Of a stretch of DNA of 64,000 nt, positions 20,154 through 28,263 are shown in pieces. How positions within the stretch are numbered: the first letter of the stretch is position 1; each line of letters starts with the position of its first letter. The translations under genes and the position numbers were made by a program. This DNA comes from Natronospira bacteriovora (GTDB lineage: Bacteria > Pseudomonadota > Gammaproteobacteria > Natronospirales > Natronospiraceae). A model generated the notes under the pieces. That model saw only the letters and a program-made list of their open reading frames with translations, did not search any database and was not told the origin of the DNA. The stretch covers positions 308,048-372,047 of the forward strand of contig NZ_JAVDDT010000003.1 in assembly GCF_030848495.1 (NCBI RefSeq), written 5' to 3'.

Positions 20154-20732
20154 TCAGAAGTTGAAGCTGGCACCGATCTTCAGCAGGTTCTCATCGAACA
20201 GGTCATCATTGGTATAGATTTCAACCCCGCCGAACACAGAGATCTCCGGCGTCACGAAGTAGGTGCCACGGAAACCAAGAACAAAGTCTTCATCGTCCAA
20301 ATCATCGAACATCAGATATTCAGCACTGGCACGAAGGTGAAACTCGGGAGTGACCGCGAAGTTCAGGATACCGTGCAGGCCGATGGCATCATCGTCGGCA
20401 GACATGGTGCCGAAGAAGGGATCGCTGAAGGTCATTTCCCAGTTCTGAAAGGACCCCCCCACCTCAATGGACATCTGCTCGCTCATGGGCAGAACGAAGC
20501 TACCACCGATACGGACGATGTCCGTCTCGAAACCCTCTTCATCCACCATGGTGACATCACCAAACAGGCGGAAGCTGTCACCCAGCATGAAGCTGCCTTC
20601 GATACCGAAACCGTCCCCGCCATCACCAAAATCGGCGTAGTAGACGCCGGCACTGCCGGATGCCAGGGCGTTACCCGAGGCCAGCACGAGGGCCGCCGCC
20701 GTAGAACCAATCAGTTTTTTGCTGTAATGCAT
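20154..20732 (-). CDS. Small exported beta-rich protein, probable outer-membrane barrel (paralogue B)
   Basis: The product is 192 aa with a signal peptide (cleavage near GNALASG) and a mature part of alternating amphipathic strands ending IGASFNF, a terminal Phe typical of outer-membrane barrels. It is very acidic (DDLDDEDF), consistent with a halophilic periplasm or surface. It is a paralogue of the next gene downstream, and function is unknown. AAGGAG precedes the ATG at 20732. It has its own strong terminator, so it is a single transcription unit. Confidence 0.62.
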   Translation of the reverse strand: MHYSKKLIGSTAAALVLASGNALASGSAGVYYADFGDGGDGFGIEGSFMLGDSFRLFGDVTMVDEEGFETDIVRIGGSFVLPMSEQMSIEVGGSFQNWEMTFSDPFFGTMSADDDAIGLHGILNFAVTPEFHLRASAEYLMFDDLDDEDFVLGFRGTYFVTPEISVFGGVEIYTNDDLFDENLLKIGASFNF

Positions 20733-20957
20733 TTTATTACTCCTTGAAATTGACGTTCGCTTGTCACATCCGTGACCAAGGCAATCAAGGCAGAGGAGTT
20801 CCAGGCCTGAACCGGTCATGGCTGACCACTCGCCGGGACTGCGGTACACTCGCTCCGCCTGCCCGCTGCCAATATGGACTTTAGTCCCACGAAGCGCCCT
20901 GAGCAAGCGATATCGCCCCCCCATACGGGGGGTGTGAACAAGCCCCAGGAGTCTGAA

Positions 20958-23036
20958 TTGGAAGTCAATTTTCTCTGTCCCCCGCATTGTGGTCCCTGGC
21001 TTGAGAAGGAACTGGCCGCACTGGGCATCACGGTCAGCCAGCGTGCCGGCCGCCTGATTGCGGGCGAGGGTGAACTGGCGGCCATTTACCGTGCCTGCCT
21101 GTATTCACGGGTGGCCGCCCGCATCCTGGTGCCCATCGCCGAGGGCCCGGCCCACAGCGACGAGACCCTGATGCAGACCCTCACCGACATCGACTGGGCC
21201 GGGCAGATGATCGATGGCGACTCACTTGCCATCGACTTTCGCGGCACCGGCGGCTGGATCAATCACAGCCGCTTCGGCCGCCAGCGGGTCAAGGACGGCA
21301 TTGTGGACAGTCTGCGGGCCGCCGGGCGCGAGCACCCGCCCCTGAAACCCGAGGCGCCGGATCTGCTGGTCTTCGCTCATTTCGATGGCCAGCGCATCCG
21401 GCTCTATCGCGACCTGGGTGCGGGCCCCCTGCACCAGCGGGGTTATCGCAAGCAGGCCGGGGGCGCCCCCATCAAGGAGAATCTGGCTGCGGCGCTGCTG
21501 ATGGCCGCTGGCTGGCCGGAACACGAGCACCTGCTTGACCCCTTCTGTGGCAGCGGCACTCTGGTCATCGAGGCGGCCCTGATGAAGGGCGGCATTGCCC
21601 CCGGCCTGTACCGTCGCCGCTGGGGTTTTCGCGGCTGGCCGGCCCATGAAGCCGCCGAGTGGCAGCGCCAGAAGAGCCACGCCCGCAGTGAGCTGGAACA
21701 GCTGGATCTTTCCGACTGCCGCCTGGCCGGCTATGACCACGACCCGGCAGCCATCACCGCTGCCCGCGCCAACGCCGCCGCGGCCGGCCTGGAAGACTGG
21801 CTGATCTTCACCCGTCGCGAAATGGCCGAACTGAAGGCGCCGCCCGGCACCGAATCCGGCCTGGTGATCAGCAACCCGCCCTATGGGGAGCGACTGGAAG
21901 AACGGGAGGATCTGCCCGCCCTGTTTACCCTGCTGGGCGAACGCCTGCGCGGCCCCCTGAAGGGCTGGCGCTATGCCCTGCTCGCCACCGAGCCGGATCT
22001 GCTGCGCCACACCGGCCTGGATCGTCGCCGGGAATACCGCTTCCGCAATGGCCCCCTGGACTGCAAGCTGGTGGAGCTGTGGCCGCCACCGCCGCGGGAA
22101 GGGCGGGACATGGAAAACCGCCTGCTGAAGAACCTCAAACACCTGCGGCGCTGGGCGCGACGCGAAGAAACCGACGCCTTCCGGGTCTATGACGCTGACA
22201 TCCCGGAGTTCGCCCTGGCCGTGGACTGCTATGGCGAGCATGCCCTGGTGCAGGAATACGCCCCGCCGCGGGAGATTCCCGCCGACAAGGCCGAACGCCG
22301 CCTGGCCGCCGGCGTGGCGGCCGTGGCGCGGGCGCTGGAAATCCCTGGCGAGAACATCCACCTGCGTACCCGGCGTCCACAAAAAGGCCGCGAGCAGTAC
22401 ACCCGACTGGGCAACCGCGGCCTCGAGCTGACCGTGCAGGAAGGCCCGGCCCGCTTCATCGTCAACCTCAGTGACTACACCGATAGTGGCCTGTTTCTGG
22501 ATCACCGCCCGGTGCGCCGCTGGATACGGGAGCGTGCCGAGGGCCAGCGTTTCCTGAACCTCTTTGCCTACACCGCCACCGCCACGGTGCACGCCGCCCT
22601 CGGCGGTGCCGCTCACACCACCAGCGTCGATCTCAACCGCAACTACCTGGCCTGGGGTCAGCGCAATCTGGCGCTGAACGGCTTCGACGGCGACAACCAC
22701 GCCTTCGTGCGTGCCGACTGCCTGGAATGGCTGAAGCAGCAGAAGCAGCAATGGGATCTGATCCTGCTGGATCCGCCCACCTTCTCCAACTCCAGCCGCA
22801 TGGACGACACCCTGGACATCCAGCGCGACCACCCGGCGCTGATCCGTCACGCCCTGCAGGTGCTCGCACCCGGTGGCCTGCTGATCTTCTCCTGCAACCG
22901 CCGCGACTTCCGCCTGCAATTGGACGACGACGGCCTGCAAGTTCAAGACATGACGGCCCGCAGCATTCCGGAAGACTTCAAGCGTAACCAGCGCATCCAC
23001 CATTGCTGGTTCATTTCGAAGGCTGAGAAAGTTTGA
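20958..23036 (+). CDS. rlmL: Bifunctional 23S rRNA methyltransferase RlmKL
   Basis: RlmKL makes m2G2445 (N-terminal half) and m7G2069 (C-terminal half) in 23S rRNA. It is 692 aa from the TTG at 20958 (E. coli 702). A THUMP domain comes first, then LLDPFCGSGTLVIEAA and catalytic SNPPYGERL. The second methyltransferase shows FLNLFAYTATATVHA and ILLDPPTFSNSSRM. The TTG is preceded by AGGAG and aligns with the usual N-terminus; an ATG at 20874 would add 28 residues without a ribosome site. Divergent from paralogue B. Confidence 0.95.
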   Translation: MEVNFLCPPHCGPWLEKELAALGITVSQRAGRLIAGEGELAAIYRACLYSRVAARILVPIAEGPAHSDETLMQTLTDIDWAGQMIDGDSLAIDFRGTGGWINHSRFGRQRVKDGIVDSLRAAGREHPPLKPEAPDLLVFAHFDGQRIRLYRDLGAGPLHQRGYRKQAGGAPIKENLAAALLMAAGWPEHEHLLDPFCGSGTLVIEAALMKGGIAPGLYRRRWGFRGWPAHEAAEWQRQKSHARSELEQLDLSDCRLAGYDHDPAAITAARANAAAAGLEDWLIFTRREMAELKAPPGTESGLVISNPPYGERLEEREDLPALFTLLGERLRGPLKGWRYALLATEPDLLRHTGLDRRREYRFRNGPLDCKLVELWPPPPREGRDMENRLLKNLKHLRRWARREETDAFRVYDADIPEFALAVDCYGEHALVQEYAPPREIPADKAERRLAAGVAAVARALEIPGENIHLRTRRPQKGREQYTRLGNRGLELTVQEGPARFIVNLSDYTDSGLFLDHRPVRRWIRERAEGQRFLNLFAYTATATVHAALGGAAHTTSVDLNRNYLAWGQRNLALNGFDGDNHAFVRADCLEWLKQQKQQWDLILLDPPTFSNSSRMDDTLDIQRDHPALIRHALQVLAPGGLLIFSCNRRDFRLQLDDDGLQVQDMTARSIPEDFKRNQRIHHCWFISKAEKV

Positions 23037-23129
23037 AAGTCAAAGCGCCGCGACATGGACGCAAAATGGGCGGGAAATGAAGCAGAAAATCGTTAAAGGA
23101 CAGGCAGCCTGACAGCCAGGGGACGGTAA

Positions 23130-24941
23130 TCAGCCCTGGCCGCCAGCCTGACTGGCCGGCGGCGGAGCCAGGGAAAGGCGGTGTCCATTCTGACGGGCTT
23201 CGCCCATGGCCTTGCGGGCGCGGCGCAGGACGGACTCCGGGGTCTCGTCGGGAGTGAATTCTGCCACGCCGAAGACAGCGGAGATGGAGAAGGGCACCTC
23301 ATCGTATTCGAAACTGCCATCCGCCAGTTTCAGGCCCAGGTCACGAGCGCTGTGGGTGGCACTCTCACCGTCCAGATCCGGCAGAACCACCACGAATTCC
23401 ACACCGTCCAGGCGGGCGGCAAAGTCGCCAGGACGAACGGACTCGGCCAGCTTCTCGGCAAAGTCCGCAATGGCCACGTCACCAGCCTCATGGCCCAGAC
23501 GCTCATTGACCAGACTGACGTCTTCCAGTGAGCAGATCAGCAGGGAAAGCGGCTTTTCCCGGCGCTGGTAACGTGCCTTCTCATAGGCAATGCGTTCCTG
23601 GAAGGCGCGCCGATTGGGCAAGCGGGTCAGCGGATCCAGCACCGAGCGGCGGCTTTCCCTCTTGAGGCTGTCACGCAGCTGATCGCTTTCCCGCTCCAGC
23701 TCCGCTACCCGTTCACGCATCTCTCCGAAACGCCGTTCCATGGAGCGCTCCCGCTCCTCGTCCAGACGGCGGCGCAGCTTCAGACCCTTGCCCAGGGCGT
23801 CCAGGTGACGATCAATCTGCTTCTGCACGCTGGCAATGTCCGCCGCGGAAGTCATGCTGCGGCGAACTGCATTCAGCTCACCATCCAGATGATGGCTGAC
23901 CTCGTGCAGCTGCTCCTCATTGCGGCGACTTTCTTCCTCGCCGGCATCCAGGTGACCATCCAGCTCCGCCAGACGATCCAGCGTCCGTTCCAGGTAGCGC
24001 TGAAGGGCTTTTCTTTCCTGCTCCATCTGGGTGCGGAAATGACGCACCAGGCCGGCCAGCTCGGTCAACCAGCCGCTCAGTCGATCAGGGTCGGTGAATG
24101 CCTCATCCGCCTGGCGGGTCAGTGCCTCGGCGGAATCCGCGAACTCATCCGGAAGGCGAAGCGCCGAGAGCAACTGCTTCAGTGCCCGCCCATCATTCAT
24201 CGCCAGGGAAGCCGATCCCGCTGACCCATCGCCTACCCCGGTTTCAGCCGGAATCGAAACACGTTCCAGCAACTCGCTCAGCTCGACAGCAACCGGAATC
24301 AGGGCGTCACCTCCCTCTCGCTGAAGGCGTGCGGCCAAAGGTTCCAGATCACGGGCCGGCCAGCGGCTGACGAGACGATCCAGCAATAACTGCATGGCCT
24401 CGGTGCCACCCGGCGCCCGACGACGACTGCCGCCAAACATTCGCAGCAAGCGGGGGCGATCCGCCTCTTCCACTGCCCGCGTCAGCTTCTGGGTCAGCAT
24501 GTTTTCCACGGCCATGGACAGGGCGGGCAGATCCCGGGCCTCGGCCCGATGAATACGCACCAGCAAGCCCGGGACACGGTTGTCCTCGGCGTCCAGTCGG
24601 CGGATGAGATTCAGGAGATTCAGAAGCAGATGGCGCAGGGGATCGCCGCTGGGCTGTCCGGGCTGACGCTCGGCCGCTTCCGAAAGCAGGCGCACCCGCG
24701 TACTGATGGCGTCCACACATTCGAGAATGGCTTTGGTATCGGCGCCATCGTGGATGACCCGGCGCAGGCTCTCCAGGCGCCGGTCCAGCTCACGATCACT
24801 GCCAAGACCAAGCACGGCCAGGCGGCTGATGGCCGAACGCAGGGAGTCTTCCAGCCGACCCGCGGCACGGGCCTGCTCGGACATTTGTTTCAGGGCCTTC
24901 TCATAGCGACCCTTCCACCCCCTTTCGGCATCATCTGCCAT
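23130..24941 (-). CDS. GGDEF-domain protein with degenerate active site
   Basis: The product is 603 aa. Residues 1-430 are mostly helical and coiled coil (LEDSLRSAISRLAVLGLGSD near the start; EERERSMERRFGEMRERVAEL before the domain). The C-terminal 160 residues are a GGDEF domain beginning DPLTRLPNRRAF. The signature reads LDGVEFVVVLPD, so GG(D/E)EF is replaced by DGVEF. Metal- and GTP-binding residues are therefore changed, and diguanylate cyclase activity is doubtful. It may instead bind nucleotide or act as a scaffold. There is no signal peptide or membrane segment, so it is cytoplasmic. Convergent with rlmL. Confidence 0.88.
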   Translation of the reverse strand: MADDAERGWKGRYEKALKQMSEQARAAGRLEDSLRSAISRLAVLGLGSDRELDRRLESLRRVIHDGADTKAILECVDAISTRVRLLSEAAERQPGQPSGDPLRHLLLNLLNLIRRLDAEDNRVPGLLVRIHRAEARDLPALSMAVENMLTQKLTRAVEEADRPRLLRMFGGSRRRAPGGTEAMQLLLDRLVSRWPARDLEPLAARLQREGGDALIPVAVELSELLERVSIPAETGVGDGSAGSASLAMNDGRALKQLLSALRLPDEFADSAEALTRQADEAFTDPDRLSGWLTELAGLVRHFRTQMEQERKALQRYLERTLDRLAELDGHLDAGEEESRRNEEQLHEVSHHLDGELNAVRRSMTSAADIASVQKQIDRHLDALGKGLKLRRRLDEERERSMERRFGEMRERVAELERESDQLRDSLKRESRRSVLDPLTRLPNRRAFQERIAYEKARYQRREKPLSLLICSLEDVSLVNERLGHEAGDVAIADFAEKLAESVRPGDFAARLDGVEFVVVLPDLDGESATHSARDLGLKLADGSFEYDEVPFSISAVFGVAEFTPDETPESVLRRARKAMGEARQNGHRLSLAPPPASQAGGQG

Positions 24942-25303
24942 CGCGAATCCTTCGTCATTATGGTCTTTCTTTCCCTAAGATAGCATGCCAATCCCCACTT
25001 GGCAGCATCCGGCCACGAATCACCAGTCTGGCATGGAATAATCCGGCGGAACAGCCTGTCGCCCTTATCCCCCATTTGGCCTACAGAGAACAACCGTCAC
25101 CTCCCCCACCGGACCGGAAAGGAAAATGGCCGCTCTGACCAGAACAGTCAGAGCGGCCACGAAACCCCTCGCAAACGGATGCCTCAAGAACCCGAAATTG
25201 AGCTCGAACAATCACCGGTCCCGTTCAAATCTGCCTGAATCACCCCCAGGAGAACGCATCCCGCGAGGGCTGGCAGAAAAGCGGAGACTATGTCTCTGAA
25301 CGC
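24942..25303. other. Gene-free stretch between GGDEF gene and secreted paralogue 1
   Basis: I see no credible gene. The gap holds the GGDEF-gene promoter region on its left and one clear hairpin (25121-25160, listed separately). Short open frames here have no ribosome site or recognisable product. Confidence 0.6.
25121..25160 (-). terminator. Terminator downstream of secreted paralogue 1
   Basis: TGGCCGCTCTGAC and GTCAGAGCGGCCA form a 13-bp stem. On the minus strand it is followed by a T/C-rich tract (TTTTCCTTTCC). It lies about 140 bp after the stop of the 25304 gene. Confidence 0.7.
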
Positions 25304-26590
25304 TCACCTCACGGAGCCTTTCGGAACGCAACGGCCCGAGCTGGTGCAGCACATGTAGGAGTCACAGATAAAACTCATCTGACTACGCGTTCTATCGTCC
25401 CAAGTGACTCGAATGTATTTATAGCCACCATTGATGGGTCTACCGCCACCACTACCAGTACCAACCACATACCCAGGGAGTAAGCCGCGCTCGCCCATGG
25501 AGATCATATGTTTGCGTGAACAGTCATCAAGCCCTTCAACATGCTGTCGCAATTCAGGCCGAGTCAAGTATCCGAATTTTCCGTGAATTCGGCTGTTATT
25601 TAGGTCGAGAGCCAAACCTCTGACACGCGACACAGCCTGGTGGAATGTTAACACCTCGAAAGTAAAGGAAAGATAGTCAGCCCGCTCAAGCTGGACTGCC
25701 TGCGAATTTCCCTGATCATCTGAGCCTTCCATAAAAGGAAAGAAAATCCGAATCCTGCTGTCGAAACCTTCTTGAGAACGACGAACATCGTAATTGATTT
25801 GCTCTTCGAATATCTCAAGATCCACAGAGAACGTTCCACCACTAAAGCGGATCGAGCCTGAGCTTTCATCTATATATTCCGCCAGGCTATCTTGAAAAGA
25901 AGCGTGCAACTCCGAACGCAATTCAGCAAGGCGCTCACTATCACCCAGCACCCCAAGTACAGTATAAGAGGGGCAAAGTAATTCATTCTCATAATCCGCC
26001 ATCTGTCGGGACCCTGCCGGCCCAGAGTAATGCGCAGAAATCCATTCGTTTATCCGATCACCTGCCTTTTTTATCGCTTCACGATAATTTCTGACAACAT
26101 TCATCGCTTTTTCGTGCTGAAGCCGCTCCTCCTGACTCAAAGCAGAAGGCCAAGGGTAAGCCAGTGGAGGCATCCCGTCACGACCCTGGCTGCGACGTTC
26201 GACGATGAAAGTATAGATTGTTCGGCTATTGGGATTCAGAACATTGGCGCGTTCGTCCGGCCCGGTGCAGTAAGCAGGGGAGCCATCACGGGTGCCGGAC
26301 AATACGAATTCACCGCCAATCTTGGTTTCGCCTGGCATTGAACCGCGGCCATCCTCACGAAGCTCCACCCACTCCCCATCCACATCGTTCAGATCACAAT
26401 GTTTGGCAGCGATGTATTTTTGAGCGAACGCGGTCGCTGACTGCCAGTCCGTGCACCGGTCACAAATGTAGTGAGCGGTGATGTCGTAGTTGAGCCCGCT
26501 AGCTCTGACCTGAGCATTGGAGCTGCCGATAAACAGCAGCATAAACGAGGCGGCCGCCAGGGCAGCTGGAAAGAAAGGCAGTTTCGTCAT
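25304..26590 (-). CDS. Secreted protein of unrecognised three-member family (paralogue 1)
   Basis: The 428-aa product has a Sec signal peptide ending near SSNAQ. I do not recognise the family. Shared blocks with the two neighbours are YDITAHYICDRCTDWQSATAF (C-x2-C), a C-GPDERANV-NP block, TFIVERRSQGRDGMPPLAY, SRIHGKFGYL, and a C-terminal C-x4-CC-x5-C motif (ICDSYMCCTSSGRCVP). This copy lacks the Asp/Gly-rich linker of the others. The ATG at 26590 follows GGGGGAG. Codons are more AT-rich than in the flanking housekeeping genes. Probably secreted or periplasmic with disulfides; role unknown. Confidence 0.8.
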   Translation of the reverse strand: MTKLPFFPAALAAASFMLLFIGSSNAQVRASGLNYDITAHYICDRCTDWQSATAFAQKYIAAKHCDLNDVDGEWVELREDGRGSMPGETKIGGEFVLSGTRDGSPAYCTGPDERANVLNPNSRTIYTFIVERRSQGRDGMPPLAYPWPSALSQEERLQHEKAMNVVRNYREAIKKAGDRINEWISAHYSGPAGSRQMADYENELLCPSYTVLGVLGDSERLAELRSELHASFQDSLAEYIDESSGSIRFSGGTFSVDLEIFEEQINYDVRRSQEGFDSRIRIFFPFMEGSDDQGNSQAVQLERADYLSFTFEVLTFHQAVSRVRGLALDLNNSRIHGKFGYLTRPELRQHVEGLDDCSRKHMISMGERGLLPGYVVGTGSGGGRPINGGYKYIRVTWDDRTRSQMSFICDSYMCCTSSGRCVPKGSVR

Positions 26591-26624
26591 GACTCCCCCT
26601 TTGCCGATAAGAGACACTAGTATT

Positions 26625-26664
26625 TCAGAAAAGGAAAGACCCTGCCCACGTCGAGGCAGGGCCT
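26625..26664 (-). terminator. Terminator between paralogues 2 and 1
   Basis: GGCCCTGCC and GGCAGGGTC form the stem on the minus strand, followed by TTTCCTTTTC. The stem sequence is related to the terminators at 28203 and 29863, so it was probably inherited with the duplicated gene unit. Confidence 0.8.
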
Positions 26665-26708
26665 TGAACCCATCATACCCTGAGGCATCAAGGTGGAATG
26701 ACAGAGTC

Positions 26709-26843
26709 CTACTCTCTCTCGACCTCCCCTCTTGGCAGGCAAGTTCCGGATGACGTGCAACAGGTATCACCACCACATATCCAATCAGTGGGCCCTCCGG
26801 TTCGACCACTGCCACCGCCACCGCGTATAAATGTGAACCCCCC
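26709..26843 (-). pseudogene. In-frame C-terminal continuation of paralogue 2 beyond a TAG
   Basis: After the TAG at 26844-26846 the same frame stays open for 44 codons to a second TAG at 26709-26711. It encodes a Gly-rich stretch and then ICGGDTCCTSSGTCLPRGE, the same C-x4-CC-x5-C ending found in paralogues 1 and 3. This is therefore the family's normal C-terminus cut off by one nonsense codon, or reached by stop-codon readthrough. It has no ribosome site of its own. Confidence 0.85.
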
Positions 26844-28022
26844 CTAGCTGGACGAGGCACCACCGGCACCACCGCCAGGATTGCCAATTATGCCGCTACG
26901 AAACGCCGACATGAGTTGCTTGAAATCACACTCATTCAGATCTTCGGGGGAAGTCCAGGCGTTTCGAAGCCAACCAGAACGACCATTGATTCGACTTAGG
27001 TATGGATCCAGAGCAACCGATGCAAAGACTTCTCTGTGTCCGGAGGCTGAGCTGGCACGGACGGCTCGAAACTGGAAAACCAATGCGTCCATTCGATCAA
27101 GCAACTCTTGCCCGGAATCTGAATTTCTGAACATAAAATAATGGGAAAATGCTTCGACCGAATCAGCGTTATGGACGTCGACATTGATCCCCGCTGATAG
27201 TGGACCTGCCGTAACCCCAAAGTATCCACTACTTATCAACACCTGAGTATCATCGGAGAAACGCCCGGCATACTCATCCGCAATCCAGTCAATTGCAAGC
27301 TGAATCAGCTCTCCATAGGCCTCGGGATCTGATAAGGCAGCCAACGCTGTCGTTTCCGGACAATCAGAGCCGTCATCCTGATTGGCACTGCAGGAATAAC
27401 CGCCCAGTTCTCCACCACTGCCCGCCTGGCTGGACATGAATTCGCTCAATTCATCGCGCATATCGCGATATCGAATGTATTGTTCAAGAACAAATTCCAG
27501 CTCAGACTTTTCAAAGGCATCCAGCGCGGCAGGTCGAGGATACGCCAAAGGAGGCATGCCATCGCGAGCCTGGCTGCGTCGTTCCACAATGAACGTGAAG
27601 ATACTGCCAGTTTCCGGGTTCAAAACATTGGCGCGCTCGTCAGGGCCGGCGCAGTGGGCGGTGGTACTTGACGTGTTGCTGAACGGGATGAATCCTCCAC
27701 CGTTATCCGGATCGATCGGCGTCGAGCCGCCGCCACCGTCGTCACCGCCACCACCATCGGAATCACCGTCAGAGTCACCGTCATCTTCATGGACTTCCAC
27801 CCGCCCCCAATCCACATCATCTGGATCACAGTGCTTGGCGGTGATATAGCCCTGGGCGAATTCGGTCGCGGATTGCCAGTCCGTGCACTGATCGCAGAGA
27901 TAGTGAGCGGTGATGTCGTAGCTGGGCCAGTCGCTGCTCGACTGGGCAGGTGCGCTGCTACTGAGAAGAAGAATGGATGAGGCTGCCGCCAGGGCAGCCG
28001 GAACGAAAGGCAGCTTCGTCAT
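26844..28022 (-). CDS. Secreted protein of unrecognised three-member family (paralogue 2, truncated by TAG)
   Basis: The product is 392 aa as read to the first stop. A signal peptide ends near SAPAQ. YDITAHYLCDQCTDWQSATEF is followed by an Asp/Ser/Gly-rich linker (about residues 80-105), CAGPDERANVLNPE, TFIVERRSQARDGMPPLAYPR, a helical region, a beta-rich region (SSGYFGVTAGPLSAG) and SRINGRSGWL...NECDFKQL. It ends GGASSS at a TAG, just before the conserved cysteine motif. GGGGGGATC precedes the ATG at 28022. Its promoter block duplicates that of paralogue 3. Function unknown. Confidence 0.82.
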   Translation of the reverse strand: MTKLPFVPAALAAASSILLLSSSAPAQSSSDWPSYDITAHYLCDQCTDWQSATEFAQGYITAKHCDPDDVDWGRVEVHEDDGDSDGDSDGGGGDDGGGGSTPIDPDNGGGFIPFSNTSSTTAHCAGPDERANVLNPETGSIFTFIVERRSQARDGMPPLAYPRPAALDAFEKSELEFVLEQYIRYRDMRDELSEFMSSQAGSGGELGGYSCSANQDDGSDCPETTALAALSDPEAYGELIQLAIDWIADEYAGRFSDDTQVLISSGYFGVTAGPLSAGINVDVHNADSVEAFSHYFMFRNSDSGQELLDRMDALVFQFRAVRASSASGHREVFASVALDPYLSRINGRSGWLRNAWTSPEDLNECDFKQLMSAFRSGIIGNPGGGAGGASSS

Positions 28023-28088
28023 GATCCCCCCTTTGATTGATACCGTAGATTGAGATTCGAAACAGCCCCCAAAGCTGTTCCGGGAAAA

Positions 28089-28118
28089 ATCCTAGCAAAG
28101 CTGTTTTTGTGGAATCAA
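28089..28118 (-). promoter_or_regulatory. Predicted promoter of paralogue 2
   Basis: TTGATT, 18 bp, then TAGGAT on the minus strand inside the duplicated block. A leader hairpin ACAGC-TTTGGGG-GCTGT follows. Confidence 0.5.
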
Positions 28119-28202
28119 GCCCAATATGGGCGCTTACAGGGCGAATCAGCATTCACCTACATCACCGCTCGGAATGCTTCCGAATTTTCCTGTGGGAGAC
28201 AC

Positions 28203-28235
28203 AAAAAAAGCCCTGCCTCTTGCGAGGCAGGGCCT
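28203..28235 (-). terminator. Terminator of secreted paralogue 3
   Basis: AGGCCCTGCCTC and GAGGCAGGGCTT form the stem with loop GCAA, followed by T-run on the minus strand. Nearly identical to the groEL terminator. Confidence 0.93.
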
Positions 28236-28263
28236 GATTTACACACAAGATTTCGGCGGCTGC

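Larger units (their letters stand above)
28058..28236. repeat. 179-bp duplicated terminator-promoter block (copy 2)
   Basis: This is almost identical to 29718-29896; I count about five mismatches. It contains a terminator hairpin, a GCCCATATTGGGC hairpin, a predicted promoter and a short ACAGC...GCTGT leader hairpin, and ends about 36 bp before the paralogue 2 start. Confidence 0.95.

Noticed and set aside
20931..20957. Upstream ATG (20874) as the rlmL start
   Set aside because: It would add 28 residues absent from homologues; the TTG at 20958 has AGGAG at good spacing.
26591..26887. Extra 99 residues in front of paralogue 1 in the same frame
   Set aside because: The stretch contains the terminator of paralogue 2 and, in another frame, its conserved C-terminus. 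The signal peptide and ribosome site fix the start at 26590.
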